Assembly (NCBI GenBank): GCA_910584215.1
Contig: CAJTYI010000034.1
Location: 1-28,416 of the forward strand
Source of the DNA: an uncultured Roseburia sp.
Lineage (GTDB): Bacteria > Bacillota > Clostridia > Lachnospirales > Lachnospiraceae
Length of the DNA: 28,416 bases
Reading direction: 5' to 3'
In this document: piece by piece, positions 6,826 through 15,172 of the stretch
How positions within the stretch are numbered: the stretch's first letter is position 1
Layout: every line of letters begins with the position of its first letter
Notes under the pieces: generated by a model
Told to the model about the DNA's origin: nothing
The model's database searches: none
What the model saw: the letters and a program-made list of their open reading frames with translations, nothing else
Translations under genes and position numbers: made by a program

Positions 6826-7601
6826 ATTCGCCCACCCCTTCCCACATATTTCGCACACATAAACCGGTTCTTCTGCTCGTTAAACTCTTTCGCCTTGCTT
6901 CTGGCAATCGCAAACATATGATCTACCTCTGCCAGTTGAAAATCCTTTGCCGTGCAGGCGCATATGTATTGGAAATTGATAATATAACTGTCATGCGGCC
7001 AGCCAAAACCGTGCTTCTTTAAAGTCTCGAACGTGACCGGCAGCTTTTCGATCAGCTTAATATCCGGCAGCTCGCCGTTTCTCTCGGGGTAGATGCCATA
7101 GCGCTTTCTCGCCTGCGCTGTAATATGCATCCTCGTGAATTTCTTATATTTTTCAATATAAATGACGTGCTCCGCCCGAATCACCACCTGCCTTTTGCCG
7201 ACATTTGCCAGCAGAGACGGCATGGCGCCGTTCTCTTTCATCTTATCCAGCACATCACCCACATAATCGGCCACCTGCTCCTCCGTCATATTCTTCATAA
7301 TATAGCGGTAGGGCTGAACTTCAAAGGTGACTGGTGATGGCTCCACAAATCCGGTGCAAAATGCCAGCACCAGACTGACATCCAGCTCGCGTATCCGCTT
7401 CGCCGTCTCGTTTCCATCGATTCCCTGCATCTGCACATCCAAAAAGACGGCTTCAAATACCGTTTCTTTCATTGCCGCTAATAGCTCCTCACCGGAAGCG
7501 TACTCATAAATCTGTATTTCATCTTTCGCTCTTCTTTTGATGTGGTTTAACAGATACCTTCTGTCCTGCCTGCTGTCATCACATATCGCTATTTTGTACA
7601 T
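6822..7601 (-). CDS. agrA: AgrA-type LytTR response regulator
   Basis: Cytoplasmic response regulator that binds DNA through a LytTR domain. The receiver domain (1-120) shows acidic residues Asp8 and Asp9, phospho-acceptor Asp55 in FLDVQMQG, Thr83 and Lys103. The LytTR domain covers about 134-240, with the typical IRAEHVIYIEKYKK strand region (141-154) and the FGWPHDSYIIN segment (199-209) that corresponds to the family helix RxHxSYxVN. The start ATG at 7601 follows an AGGGAT-type site. The gene comes first in this locus (agrA-agrC-agrD-agrB), whereas staphylococcal loci run B-D-C-A. It is 121 bp downstream of an XRE gene on the same strand, and I see no strong promoter in that gap. Confidence 0.93.
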   Translation of the reverse strand: MYKIAICDDSRQDRRYLLNHIKRRAKDEIQIYEYASGEELLAAMKETVFEAVFLDVQMQGIDGNETAKRIRELDVSLVLAFCTGFVEPSPVTFEVQPYRYIMKNMTEEQVADYVGDVLDKMKENGAMPSLLANVGKRQVVIRAEHVIYIEKYKKFTRMHITAQARKRYGIYPERNGELPDIKLIEKLPVTFETLKKHGFGWPHDSYIINFQYICACTAKDFQLAEVDHMFAIARSKAKEFNEQKNRFMCAKYVGRGGRI

Positions 7602-7641
7602 TCATATATCCCTTCTCTCTTTTGGACACTTAAAAAGTTAT

Positions 7642-7655
7642 TTCAAAACTTTGAA
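7642..7655. promoter_or_regulatory. 14-bp inverted repeat upstream of agrA
   Basis: TTCAAA-AC-TTTGAA lies about 40 bp before the agrA start codon. It is a possible binding site for a regulator of the locus, but its short AT-rich arms make chance occurrence plausible. Confidence 0.3.
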
Positions 7656-7722
7656 CACAGGTTTTACCACTGCTTCCAAGTTAGTTGAAAAAAGCACAGA
7701 CATTTTTCACCGACGAAAAATC

Positions 7723-8061
7723 CTATGCTTCCCTTTCTTCCTCTATCGCCGCCAAGAAACTATTGATAATGTTTTCTAAATGCCGATATTGCGCCGGCGG
7801 CAGCTGTGACACTTTCTGAAAAAATTTGCTCTCATCCTCCGCTGAGATCTTTCCGCGCAGCAGATAATCTGTACTGACTTCCAAGGCATCACACATTTTT
7901 ATGATATTTTCAGGCCTCATCGCTTTCTTTCCAAGCTCTGCGGTTGATACCGTCTGTGGTGTCAGTCCCGCCTGCTCTGCCAGCTGTTCTTGTGTCAGCA
8001 TCAGCTGCCTGCGCCGCTCGTAAATTCTCTGGCCCATTTCGATCAGTAAAATCTCATCCAT
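7723..8061 (-). CDS. XRE-family transcriptional regulator
   Basis: 112-residue predicted repressor. Residues 10-65 form a Cro/C1-type helix-turn-helix (MGQRIYERRRQLMLTQEQLA, then AGLTPQTVSTAELGKKAM), ending in the typical ALEVSTDYLLRG. The C-terminal part (72-112) is a helical tail that may mediate oligomerisation. The start has a GGAGG site (8066-8070). Tandem TGCTATAG motifs overlap its promoter, so it probably represses itself. It lies 121 bp upstream of agrA on the same strand and may be cotranscribed with agr or control it; that link is inference from position. Confidence 0.88.
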   Translation of the reverse strand: MDEILLIEMGQRIYERRRQLMLTQEQLAEQAGLTPQTVSTAELGKKAMRPENIIKMCDALEVSTDYLLRGKISAEDESKFFQKVSQLPPAQYRHLENIINSFLAAIEEEREA

Positions 8062-8074
8062 GCCGCTTCCTCCA

Positions 8075-8115
8075 TGCTATAGAATTATCATATCTGCTAT
8101 AGCATATATTTTTAA
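8075..8115 (-). promoter_or_regulatory. Promoter and tandem operator of the XRE gene
   Basis: On the minus strand a TTAAAA -35 (8110-8115) and a TATGAT -10 (8087-8092) are 17 bp apart. TGCTATAGCA, a perfect 10-bp palindrome (8095-8104), fills the spacer. TGCTATAG recurs at 8075-8082, exactly 20 bp (two helical turns) away and just downstream of the -10. This layout suits cooperative self-repression by the XRE protein, which is inferred. Confidence 0.6.
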
Positions 8116-8147
8116 GCTCCCATGGTTGTTTTTATTCGTCTGTAGCA

Positions 8148-9152
8148 TTAATTATTTAATTTTGGCACAACATCTTCCCCTCTGCTACAGAACAGCAGCT
8201 CCTCCTCCCCTTCCAGCAGGAGCCATATTTTCATATAGGCCGCCGCCGGCGATATCTGCGGAAGTGTCTTAATATGATATTTTTCCATCTCCTTTACGCT
8301 TTCATAGTCCATGCCGACGGTGGCACCGACACGGTAAACCGGGATACCTGCCCGGTAAACGCGATCAAAAAACTGCTCTATGCCCGGCGTCAGATTACAG
8401 ATCGTGCCGGCATGATAGGTATCTAACAAGATCGCTCTGCAATCGGGTACGACCGGCGGATAGGCCATACCCGGATAGGGAAACACACGAAAGACGGCTG
8501 AGACGTCTGCCAAGGGAGCGCATAAAAACTGCGCTCCGTCCTGTTTGCCGTCAGGTATCGCCTGATAATCCTTATTCTTTATGAAAGTTCCCTCTCTGTA
8601 ATACCCATAATATTGTCCAAACAAACTGAATATCTCATCGTCGTAAGGTAAATAGGGCAACGCCCGCGACGCCCTGTGCATATATGTGATACCGTCACGG
8701 TTGCGGTAGGCGAGAAAGGTTCCATGCCCCTCCTTTCTGCGGATAAAATCGACGGCACAGCAAAAATTATCCCGCCCGTTGGCTCTTGCATCCTCCAACA
8801 CATAATTGCTTGAGACAAACACGACCGGAATCCCCGACGCCCCGGTCAGATAACCGACAGCAGCCGCGGCATACTGCAGCGTGTCGGTGCCGTGCGTGAC
8901 AATAATGCCGTCATAACCCTCCCGTATCCCCCCGGCAACACAACGCATTAACTGACTGATATAGGTTCCGGTGAGGTTTTCACTCAGTAGTGTATATGGC
9001 GCCTGCGTGTGAAAAACCACGTCCGTGTTATAATTACTTTTATACCACTCCAGCAGCGCGTATGGCTTTTCGGCGCTCGGCGCAATATATGACCCGTCCG
9101 CGGCGCTGCCGATCGTCCCGCCTGTAAAGATAACCAATATATTTGGCCGCAT
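8148..9152 (-). CDS. L-asparaginase family protein
   Basis: Amidohydrolase of the bacterial asparaginase/glutaminase fold, hydrolysing asparagine to aspartate and ammonia. The 334-residue length is typical. Two Thr signature motifs are visible: TGGTIGS (10-16, Thr13 corresponding to the nucleophile Thr12 of Escherichia coli AnsB) and VTHGTDT (85-91, with the catalytic Thr89-Asp90 pair). SENLT (57-61) fits the substrate loop. There is no signal peptide, so it is likely cytoplasmic. The start ATG at 9152 follows a GGAGGT-like site. It lies 22 bp downstream of tex on the same strand and is probably cotranscribed. Related family members can prefer other amides, so asparagine specificity is likely but not certain. 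Confidence 0.85.
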   Translation of the reverse strand: MRPNILVIFTGGTIGSAADGSYIAPSAEKPYALLEWYKSNYNTDVVFHTQAPYTLLSENLTGTYISQLMRCVAGGIREGYDGIIVTHGTDTLQYAAAAVGYLTGASGIPVVFVSSNYVLEDARANGRDNFCCAVDFIRRKEGHGTFLAYRNRDGITYMHRASRALPYLPYDDEIFSLFGQYYGYYREGTFIKNKDYQAIPDGKQDGAQFLCAPLADVSAVFRVFPYPGMAYPPVVPDCRAILLDTYHAGTICNLTPGIEQFFDRVYRAGIPVYRVGATVGMDYESVKEMEKYHIKTLPQISPAAAYMKIWLLLEGEEELLFCSRGEDVVPKLNN

Positions 9153-9174
9153 ATGAACCTCCGTGTACAGTTAC

Positions 9175-11316
9175 TTATAGTTTCATCGTGAGCTGAATCC
9201 TCTGTTTTTTCAAATCCACGCTCATTACTTTCACCTCCACAATATCCCCCACACTGACAACCTCCAGCGGATGTTTGATAAATCTGTCACAGATCTGCGA
9301 GATATGTACCAACCCGTCCTGATGGACACCGATATCTACAAAGGCTCCAAAATCTATGACATTGCGCACCGTGCCTTTTAAAACCATACCAGGCGTAAGA
9401 TCTTTCATCTCCAAAACGTCACTGCGCAAAATCGGTTTCGGCATATCTTCGCGCGGATCGCGGGCAGGTTTTTCCAGCTCTTTTACAATATCCTGCAACG
9501 TCATGACGCCAACTTCTATCTCATCGGCCAGTTTCTGGTAGTCCGAAATCTTTTTGGAAATTCCCTCCACGCTGCGGTTCTCCACGTCTTCGATCGTATA
9601 ACCCAGCTTGTCTAACAGGCGCTTTGTCGCCTCGTAGCTCTCCGGGTGGACGCCGGTGGCATCAAGCGGATTGCGCCCGCCTAAAATGCGCATAAATCCG
9701 GCGCACTGCTCGTACGCTTTCGGCCCCAGCTTCGCCACCTTAAGCAGCTGGGAACGGGAAGCAAACCTGCCGTTTTCCTCGCGGTAGATTACGATATTTT
9801 TAGCGACCGCTTTGCTGATACCGGATATATATTCTAACAGGGAAGCGGAGGCGGTATTTAAGTCAACACCTACTTTATTGACACAGTCCTCCACCACGCC
9901 TCCGAGCGCCTCACTGAGCTTTTTCTGATTCATATCGTGCTGGTATTGGCCCACGCCGATCGACTTAGGGTCAATCTTGACGAGCTCCGCCAACGGGTCC
10001 TGCAGACGGCGCGCCATGGAGGCCGCACTCCTTTGCCCGACGTCAAAATTGGGAAACTCTTCTGTGGCAAGCTTGCTGGCCGAATACACGGAAGCCCCTG
10101 CCTCGTTGACGATAATGTATTGTATTTTTACGGGAATCTCCTTTAACAGCTCCACAATCACCTGCTCCGATTCCCTCGAAGCCGTACCGTTTCCAAGGGA
10201 GATCAGGGTAATGTGATGTTTGGCGATCATTTTTTTTACGACGGCTTTCGCCTCTTCCACTTTATTCTGCGGCGCCGTGGGGTAGATCACCGTGGTATCG
10301 AGCACCTTTCCCGTCGGGTCGACAACGGCAAGCTTACAGCCGGTGCGAAACGCCGGGTCCCATCCCAACACCACCTGCCCCGCAATCGGAGGCTGCATCA
10401 AAAGCTGCTGTAAGTTCTTGCCAAACACCTGGATTGCCCCGTCCTCGGCTTTCTCCGTGAGGCCGCTTCTGATCTCGCGCTCAATCGCAGGTGCGATCAA
10501 GCGGTCGTAAGCGTCCGCAACCGTGTCTTTTAATACCTGTGTCGTCTCCGGGTTATCGCGCACAATCACCTGCTTTTCCAGATAGCGCAATATATCCTCG
10601 ACCGGCGCCTCGACCTTGACCGTCAAAAACTTTTCATTTTCCCCACGGTTTAACGCCAGTGTACGGTGCCCCGCCATCTTGGCCACAGGCTCGTCAAAGT
10701 CATAATACATCTCGTAGACAGATTCCGCCTCCGGGTCTTTGGCCACCGACACCACGCGCCCTTTTTTTATCGTCAGATCGCGTATTCTGGTGCGATAATC
10801 GGCATCGTCAGAGATCGCCTCCGCGATGATATCCATGGCCCCGGCAATGGCGTCCGCCGGGCACTCTACTCCCTTTTCGGGATCGACAAACTTCGCCGCC
10901 TCCGCCTCTAACGGCGTTGCAATCATCTGTAAGGTGATAATATTGGCAAGCGGCTCTAAGCCCTTTTCTTTGGCGATCGTCGCGCGGGTTCTGCGCTTCG
11001 GCTTGTACGGCCGGTACAAATCTTCCACCAAAACCATCGTCTCCGCCGCCTCGATCTGCGCCTTTAACGCATCGGTCAGTTTGCCCTGTTCGGCAATGCT
11101 CGCAAGCACGGTTTCTTTTCTCTCTTCCAGATTGCGCAGATAATTTAAACGTTCATAGAGCTTTCGCAGCACTTCGTCATTTAGGGCCCCGGTCGCCTCT
11201 TTGCGGTAACGGGCGATAAACGGAATCGTATTGCCCTCGTCGATCAGCTTGACCGCCGCCTCTGTCTGATGATTCTTAATTGCAAGCTCCTGTGATATTT
11301 TTGTTATAATGTCCAT
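9175..11316 (-). CDS. tex: Tex-family S1 RNA-binding transcription accessory protein
   Basis: Tex proteins are cytoplasmic nucleic-acid-binding factors related to eukaryotic Spt6 and are linked to transcription and, in some bacteria, to toxin expression. The 713 residues match the family architecture: a helical N-terminal region, a YqgF/RNase H-like domain near 320-450 (VVLGWDPAFRTGCKLAVVDP), helix-hairpin-helix motifs near 480-560 (LLEYISGISKAVAKNIVIYR), and a C-terminal S1 domain (about 637-713, LKGTVRNVIDFGAFVDIGVH). It has its own promoter at 11423-11451 and leads a likely two-gene operon with the asparaginase gene. Confidence 0.95.
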   Translation of the reverse strand: MDIITKISQELAIKNHQTEAAVKLIDEGNTIPFIARYRKEATGALNDEVLRKLYERLNYLRNLEERKETVLASIAEQGKLTDALKAQIEAAETMVLVEDLYRPYKPKRRTRATIAKEKGLEPLANIITLQMIATPLEAEAAKFVDPEKGVECPADAIAGAMDIIAEAISDDADYRTRIRDLTIKKGRVVSVAKDPEAESVYEMYYDFDEPVAKMAGHRTLALNRGENEKFLTVKVEAPVEDILRYLEKQVIVRDNPETTQVLKDTVADAYDRLIAPAIEREIRSGLTEKAEDGAIQVFGKNLQQLLMQPPIAGQVVLGWDPAFRTGCKLAVVDPTGKVLDTTVIYPTAPQNKVEEAKAVVKKMIAKHHITLISLGNGTASRESEQVIVELLKEIPVKIQYIIVNEAGASVYSASKLATEEFPNFDVGQRSAASMARRLQDPLAELVKIDPKSIGVGQYQHDMNQKKLSEALGGVVEDCVNKVGVDLNTASASLLEYISGISKAVAKNIVIYREENGRFASRSQLLKVAKLGPKAYEQCAGFMRILGGRNPLDATGVHPESYEATKRLLDKLGYTIEDVENRSVEGISKKISDYQKLADEIEVGVMTLQDIVKELEKPARDPREDMPKPILRSDVLEMKDLTPGMVLKGTVRNVIDFGAFVDIGVHQDGLVHISQICDRFIKHPLEVVSVGDIVEVKVMSVDLKKQRIQLTMKL

Positions 11317-11422
11317 ATGTACCTCTTTGTGTTCTCATGCCGCGCAGCAGTCTAACATACAGCTGCCAACGGCTTTTACTTTCGGCGTGCCGGCATATTC
11401 TATGGTTTGGCACGCTATCTTT

Positions 11423-11451
11423 ATTATAGCCAATCGGGAAATTATTAGCAA
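11423..11451 (-). promoter_or_regulatory. Promoter of tex
   Basis: On the minus strand a TTGCTA -35 (11446-11451) and TATAAT -10 (11423-11428) are separated by 17 bp, about 105 bp before the tex start codon. Confidence 0.6.
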
Positions 11452-11457
11452 TATAAA

Positions 11458-11486
11458 TTGTGTTCTGCGCTTAAATATGATATATT
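11458..11486 (+). promoter_or_regulatory. Candidate promoter of the HExxH protein gene
   Basis: A TTGTGT -35 (11458-11463) and TATATT -10 (11481-11486) lie 17 bp apart, divergent from the tex promoter. It would give an untranslated leader of about 110 nt. The match is moderate in an AT-rich region. Confidence 0.35.
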
Positions 11487-11602
11487 AATAGAAGGTAGTA
11501 ATGGTTATTAGATATTTAATTGAAGTCATCATTAAATGAATACATATAGTAAACTTTTCTTTTCCTAATTTTATATAGACAAATGGAATGGAGGTTATCA
11601 CC

Positions 11603-12157
11603 ATGAACGGAATCTCAATAAACACACCCTACACATCCTATTATGGAACGCAGAGCAGCCAGGCGCAGTATAGCAGGACTTTTGGCGCGAATGCCGCGCA
11701 GGACGGCAGCGCACTTTATCATAAGGCGTTTGGTGCCGATGCCGCACCGAGCAGCAGGATATCAAACAATGACGCGTTCGGCGTAGAGCGCAAGTCCTCA
11801 CCCGAAGAGTGTCAGACCTGCAAGGAGCGAAAATACCAGGACGGCTCAGACGAAAATGTCTCTTTTAAGTCCGCAGCGCACATTTCACCCGAAGCTTCCG
11901 GCGCCAGAGTGCGCGCCCATGAGAGCGAACATGTGGCGAACGCTTACAAAGATGCCGAAAAAAAAGACGGTCAGGTTGTGCGCGCCTCCGTCTCCATTCA
12001 AACGGCGATCTGTCCCGAGTGCGGCCGCACGTTTGTATCCGGCGGCACGACCAATACTATGATCAAGTATTCCGATGAGTCCAACCCTTATCAGAAAAAT
12101 CAGAAGTCTTTGGATGCCGCGCGCTTTGTGGGCAGCAATGTGGATTACGTCGCCTAG
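11603..12157 (+). CDS. Putative HExxH metalloprotease-like protein with two CxxC pairs (SprA-like)
   Basis: The function is not established. The start is ATG 11603; the earlier in-frame ATG at 11588 overlaps the GGAGG ribosome binding site (11590-11594). The 184-residue product lacks a signal peptide. Residues 25-62 carry an imperfect repeat (TFGANAAQDG, AFGADAAPSS, AFGVERKSS). A CQTC pair (70-73) and a CPEC pair (137-140) could form a zinc knuckle. Between them lies RVRAHESEHVANAY, whose HESEH (106-110) fits the HExxH zinc-peptidase motif and resembles the RAHExxH segment of the SprA-related putative metalloprotease family. The third zinc ligand is not obvious and no substrate can be named. 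It is a single gene with its own terminator, divergent from tex and convergent with clpB. Confidence 0.75.
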   Translation: MNGISINTPYTSYYGTQSSQAQYSRTFGANAAQDGSALYHKAFGADAAPSSRISNNDAFGVERKSSPEECQTCKERKYQDGSDENVSFKSAAHISPEASGARVRAHESEHVANAYKDAEKKDGQVVRASVSIQTAICPECGRTFVSGGTTNTMIKYSDESNPYQKNQKSLDAARFVGSNVDYVA

Positions 12158-12200
12158 AACAGTAATAAGGAAGATATTGATTACACATGGCAATAGTAAG

Positions 12201-12240
12201 GCCGGGCAGAGAAGAAACTTCTTCTCCGCCCGGCTGTTTT
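12201..12240 (+). terminator. Intrinsic terminator between convergent genes
   Basis: GCCGGGC (12201-12207) pairs with GCCCGGC (12228-12234), with additional AGAAG/CTTCT pairing inside, followed by TGTTTT on the plus strand. It closes the gene ending at 12157. The stem would also form in read-through from clpB, but the T-tract is poor in that direction. Confidence 0.8.
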
Positions 12241-12316
12241 AACGCGCACAGGTTTACAACACACATGGCTGCTTATCGCAGTTTACACTAGAGCGGCAGT
12301 AGCTTCCCCTGCCCGC

Positions 12317-14902
12317 TTACCTTTTGCAAAAGGCCCTTAACGCGTCATGCTCCACGTCAATAAAAATCGTATCACCGGCCTGCACCTCGTCCGCCAATAT
12401 CAGTTTCGCGGACAGCGTCTCCACATGCTTTTGTAAAAAACGCTTTAACGGTCTTGCTCCGTACACCGGGTCGTAGCCGTGTTCCGTAATATAAGTTTTG
12501 GCCGCATCAGAAAGCGCTACCGTGATCTCTTTGTCCACGAGACGTCTGTTTAGCTCCTCCATCAGAAGCGTGATAATGTTCTCGATATTCCCTTTTGTCA
12601 GCGGTTTAAACATAATGATCTCATCGAGACGGTTCAAAAATTCGGGCCTGAAATTGCCCCGCAGCTCACCCATCACAGCCGCCTCCGTGGCCGCATCGAT
12701 CTCCCCGTTTTCGTCGATTCCCTCCAACAGGTGCGCGGAACCGAGATTGGAGGTGAGAATAATGATGGTATTTTTAAAATCCACCGTCCGACCCTGGGAG
12801 TCCGTGATGCGCCCATCGTCCAATACCTGCAGCAGCACATTAAATACATCCGGGTGTGCTTTTTCCACCTCGTCAAAAAGTACTACGGAGTACGGCTTTC
12901 TGCGCACCGCCTCTGTGAGCTGGCCGCCCTCGTCATACCCCACATATCCGGGAGGCGCTCCGATCAGGCGGGAAACGGAGTATTTCTCCATATATTCACT
13001 CATATCGAGGCGCACCATATTGGACTCGTCGTCAAAGAGACTCGCGGCCAGCGCCTTGGCAAGTTCTGTTTTTCCGACGCCGGTAGGCCCAAGAAACAGG
13101 AAAGAACCGATCGGCTTACTCGGGTCTTTGATGCCCGCTTTTGAGCGGATAATCGCTTCCGTCACTTTGGTTACGCCCTCCTCCTGGCCGATCACACGTT
13201 TGTGCAGTTCCTCGTCCAGGTGAAGTGTCTTATTGCGCTCGCTCTCGGTCAATTTGGCGACCGGAATACCGGTCCATCGGGAAATGATGCGCGCGATCTC
13301 CTCATCACTGACATTTTCGTGCACGAGGGACAAGTCTTTTTTCTTGACCGTCTCCTCCTCGATCTCCAGTTGTTTTTGCAGGGACGGCAGCGTGCCGTAC
13401 TGCAATTCCGCTGCTTTTTCGAGATCGTAATTCTGCTGCGCGACTTTTATTTGGTTTTTCACCTGCTCAATTTCTTCCCGCAGCTTTTGTACTCTCTCAA
13501 CCGAATTTTTTTCGTTTTCCCACTGCGCCTTTTTATTGCTGAACTCGTCGCGCAGCTCCGCCAGCTCTTTTTGCAGGTTGGCCAGGCGGTCCTGGCTCAG
13601 TCGGTCCGTCTCTTTCCGTAATGCGGTCTCCTCGATCTCCATCTGCATCACGCGGCGGTTGAGCTCATCGAGCTCCGTGGGCATGGAGTCGAGCTCCGTC
13701 TTAATCAGGGCGCACGCCTCGTCCACAAGATCAATCGCCTTGTCCGGCAAAAAACGGTCGGATATATAGCGGTTTGACAGCACCGCCGCGGAAACCAATG
13801 CCGCGTCCGTGATTTTCACGCCGTGAAATACTTCGTAGCGCTCCTTTAAACCGCGCAGGATAGAGATCGTATCCTCCACCGTGGGTTCCGCCACCATCAC
13901 GGGCTGGAAACGTCTCTCGAGCGCCGCGTCTTTCTCAATGTACTCCCGGTATTCGTCCAGCGTCGTAGCGCCGATACAGTGCAGTTCACCGCGGGCAAGC
14001 ATCGGCTTTAGCAGCTGCCCGGCGTCCATAGCGCCGTCTGTCTTTCCGGCCCCAACGATTGTATGCAGCTCGTCAATGAATAGAATGATCTGTCCATCGG
14101 AACTCTTGACCTCGTCGAGGACAGCCTTTAAGCGCTCCTCAAATTCTCCGCGGTACTTAGCGCCCGCAATCAGCGCGCCCATATCAAGCGCAAACAGCTT
14201 CTTATCCTTTAACCCCTCCGGCACGTCGCCCTTTACGATACGCTGGGCCAGCCCCTCGACAACGGCTGTCTTTCCCACGCCCGGTTCTCCGATCAACACC
14301 GGATTGTTTTTGGTCTTGCGCGATAAAATGCGCACGACATTTCTGATCTCGTCATCCCTGCCGATGACCGGGTCCAGCTTCTGATCTCTGGCGCGCGCCA
14401 CCATATCGTACCCGTATTTTTCCAACGTATCATACGTCGCCTCGGGATGATCAGAGGTCACCCGCTGATTGCCGCGCACGGTGGAGAGCGCTGTAAGAAA
14501 ACGATCTCTGGTAATCCCGTATTCTTTAAAAATTTCTTTTAATGCTTTGTTTGGGTATTTGAGCAGGGATAAAAACAGATGTTCCACAGAAACATACTCG
14601 TCGCCCATCTGCTTTGCCTCATCCTCCGCGTGAATCAGCGCCTTATTCAAATCCTGCCCCATATAAATCTGCCCGCCGGAGACCTTGACGCGCTTCGCAA
14701 GATAATCTCTGGCGTTGTCAATAAAGTGCTCCTTCTGGATTTCCATTTTCTCAATCAGCTTTACGATCAACCCGTCATCCTGCTGCAACAGCGCAACCAA
14801 AAGATGCTCCTGCTCAATCTCCTGATTGCCATATTCGTAGGCAAGCTTTTCACAATCGTTGATCGCTTCCACTGATTTTTGGGTAAATTTCTGAATGTTC
14901 AT
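12317..14902 (-). CDS. clpB: ATP-dependent chaperone ClpB
   Basis: Hexameric AAA+ disaggregase that works with DnaK to rescue aggregated proteins after stress. The 861-residue length is typical. Domains read in order: the Clp N-domain (1-145), first ATPase with Walker A GEPGVGKT (205-212) and Walker B ILFIDE (273-278), a long coiled-coil middle domain (about 400-525) that separates ClpB from ClpC and ClpA, and second ATPase with Walker A GPTGVGKT (605-612) and the pore loop GAPPGYVGYDEGG. There is no ClpP-binding loop of the ClpA/ClpX type. The start ATG at 14902 follows a GGAGGAG site. A CIRCE operator over a strong promoter indicates HrcA control. Confidence 0.97.
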   Translation of the reverse strand: MNIQKFTQKSVEAINDCEKLAYEYGNQEIEQEHLLVALLQQDDGLIVKLIEKMEIQKEHFIDNARDYLAKRVKVSGGQIYMGQDLNKALIHAEDEAKQMGDEYVSVEHLFLSLLKYPNKALKEIFKEYGITRDRFLTALSTVRGNQRVTSDHPEATYDTLEKYGYDMVARARDQKLDPVIGRDDEIRNVVRILSRKTKNNPVLIGEPGVGKTAVVEGLAQRIVKGDVPEGLKDKKLFALDMGALIAGAKYRGEFEERLKAVLDEVKSSDGQIILFIDELHTIVGAGKTDGAMDAGQLLKPMLARGELHCIGATTLDEYREYIEKDAALERRFQPVMVAEPTVEDTISILRGLKERYEVFHGVKITDAALVSAAVLSNRYISDRFLPDKAIDLVDEACALIKTELDSMPTELDELNRRVMQMEIEETALRKETDRLSQDRLANLQKELAELRDEFSNKKAQWENEKNSVERVQKLREEIEQVKNQIKVAQQNYDLEKAAELQYGTLPSLQKQLEIEEETVKKKDLSLVHENVSDEEIARIISRWTGIPVAKLTESERNKTLHLDEELHKRVIGQEEGVTKVTEAIIRSKAGIKDPSKPIGSFLFLGPTGVGKTELAKALAASLFDDESNMVRLDMSEYMEKYSVSRLIGAPPGYVGYDEGGQLTEAVRRKPYSVVLFDEVEKAHPDVFNVLLQVLDDGRITDSQGRTVDFKNTIIILTSNLGSAHLLEGIDENGEIDAATEAAVMGELRGNFRPEFLNRLDEIIMFKPLTKGNIENIITLLMEELNRRLVDKEITVALSDAAKTYITEHGYDPVYGARPLKRFLQKHVETLSAKLILADEVQAGDTIFIDVEHDALRAFCKR

Positions 14903-15014
14903 AGCTCTCCTCCATCTCTGTTTTCATTCTGTCCTGTTGGCTCCGATGTTATACCGCGCTTGCGCAGGTACTCATACAACGGGACGCGCAGGTTTGTTTT
15001 TCTTGTCATTTGTT

Positions 15015-15043
15015 GTTATAACACCTTTTGTTAGCACTGTCAA
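15015..15043 (-). promoter_or_regulatory. Vegetative promoter of clpB
   Basis: On the minus strand a perfect TTGACA -35 (15038-15043) and TATAAC -10 (15015-15020) are 17 bp apart, about 110 bp before the clpB start. The -35 lies within the CIRCE operator. Confidence 0.85.
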
Positions 15044-15057
15044 TAGGTGAGTGCTAA
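15031..15057. promoter_or_regulatory. CIRCE operator (HrcA binding site)
   Basis: TTAGCACTG-N9-GAGTGCTAA differs from the consensus CIRCE (TTAGCACTC-N9-GAGTGCTAA) at one base. It covers the -35 of the clpB promoter, so HrcA bound here should block clpB transcription until heat stress. hrcA itself is not in the window. Confidence 0.9.
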
Positions 15058-15172
15058 TATTTTCGGACAATTTAACCAAAGTGCGCCATTATTATCTGCA
15101 ACCCCTTGATCTTTGCCGGTTTGCGGGTTTGTTAAATCTTTATAAAGTGCTGTTATGAAAGTTACAACTGGC

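Noticed and set aside
12498..14384. Long plus-strand frames opposite clpB (up to 241 codons)
   Set aside because: Serine-rich or hydrophobic antisense shadows produced by the codon bias of clpB.
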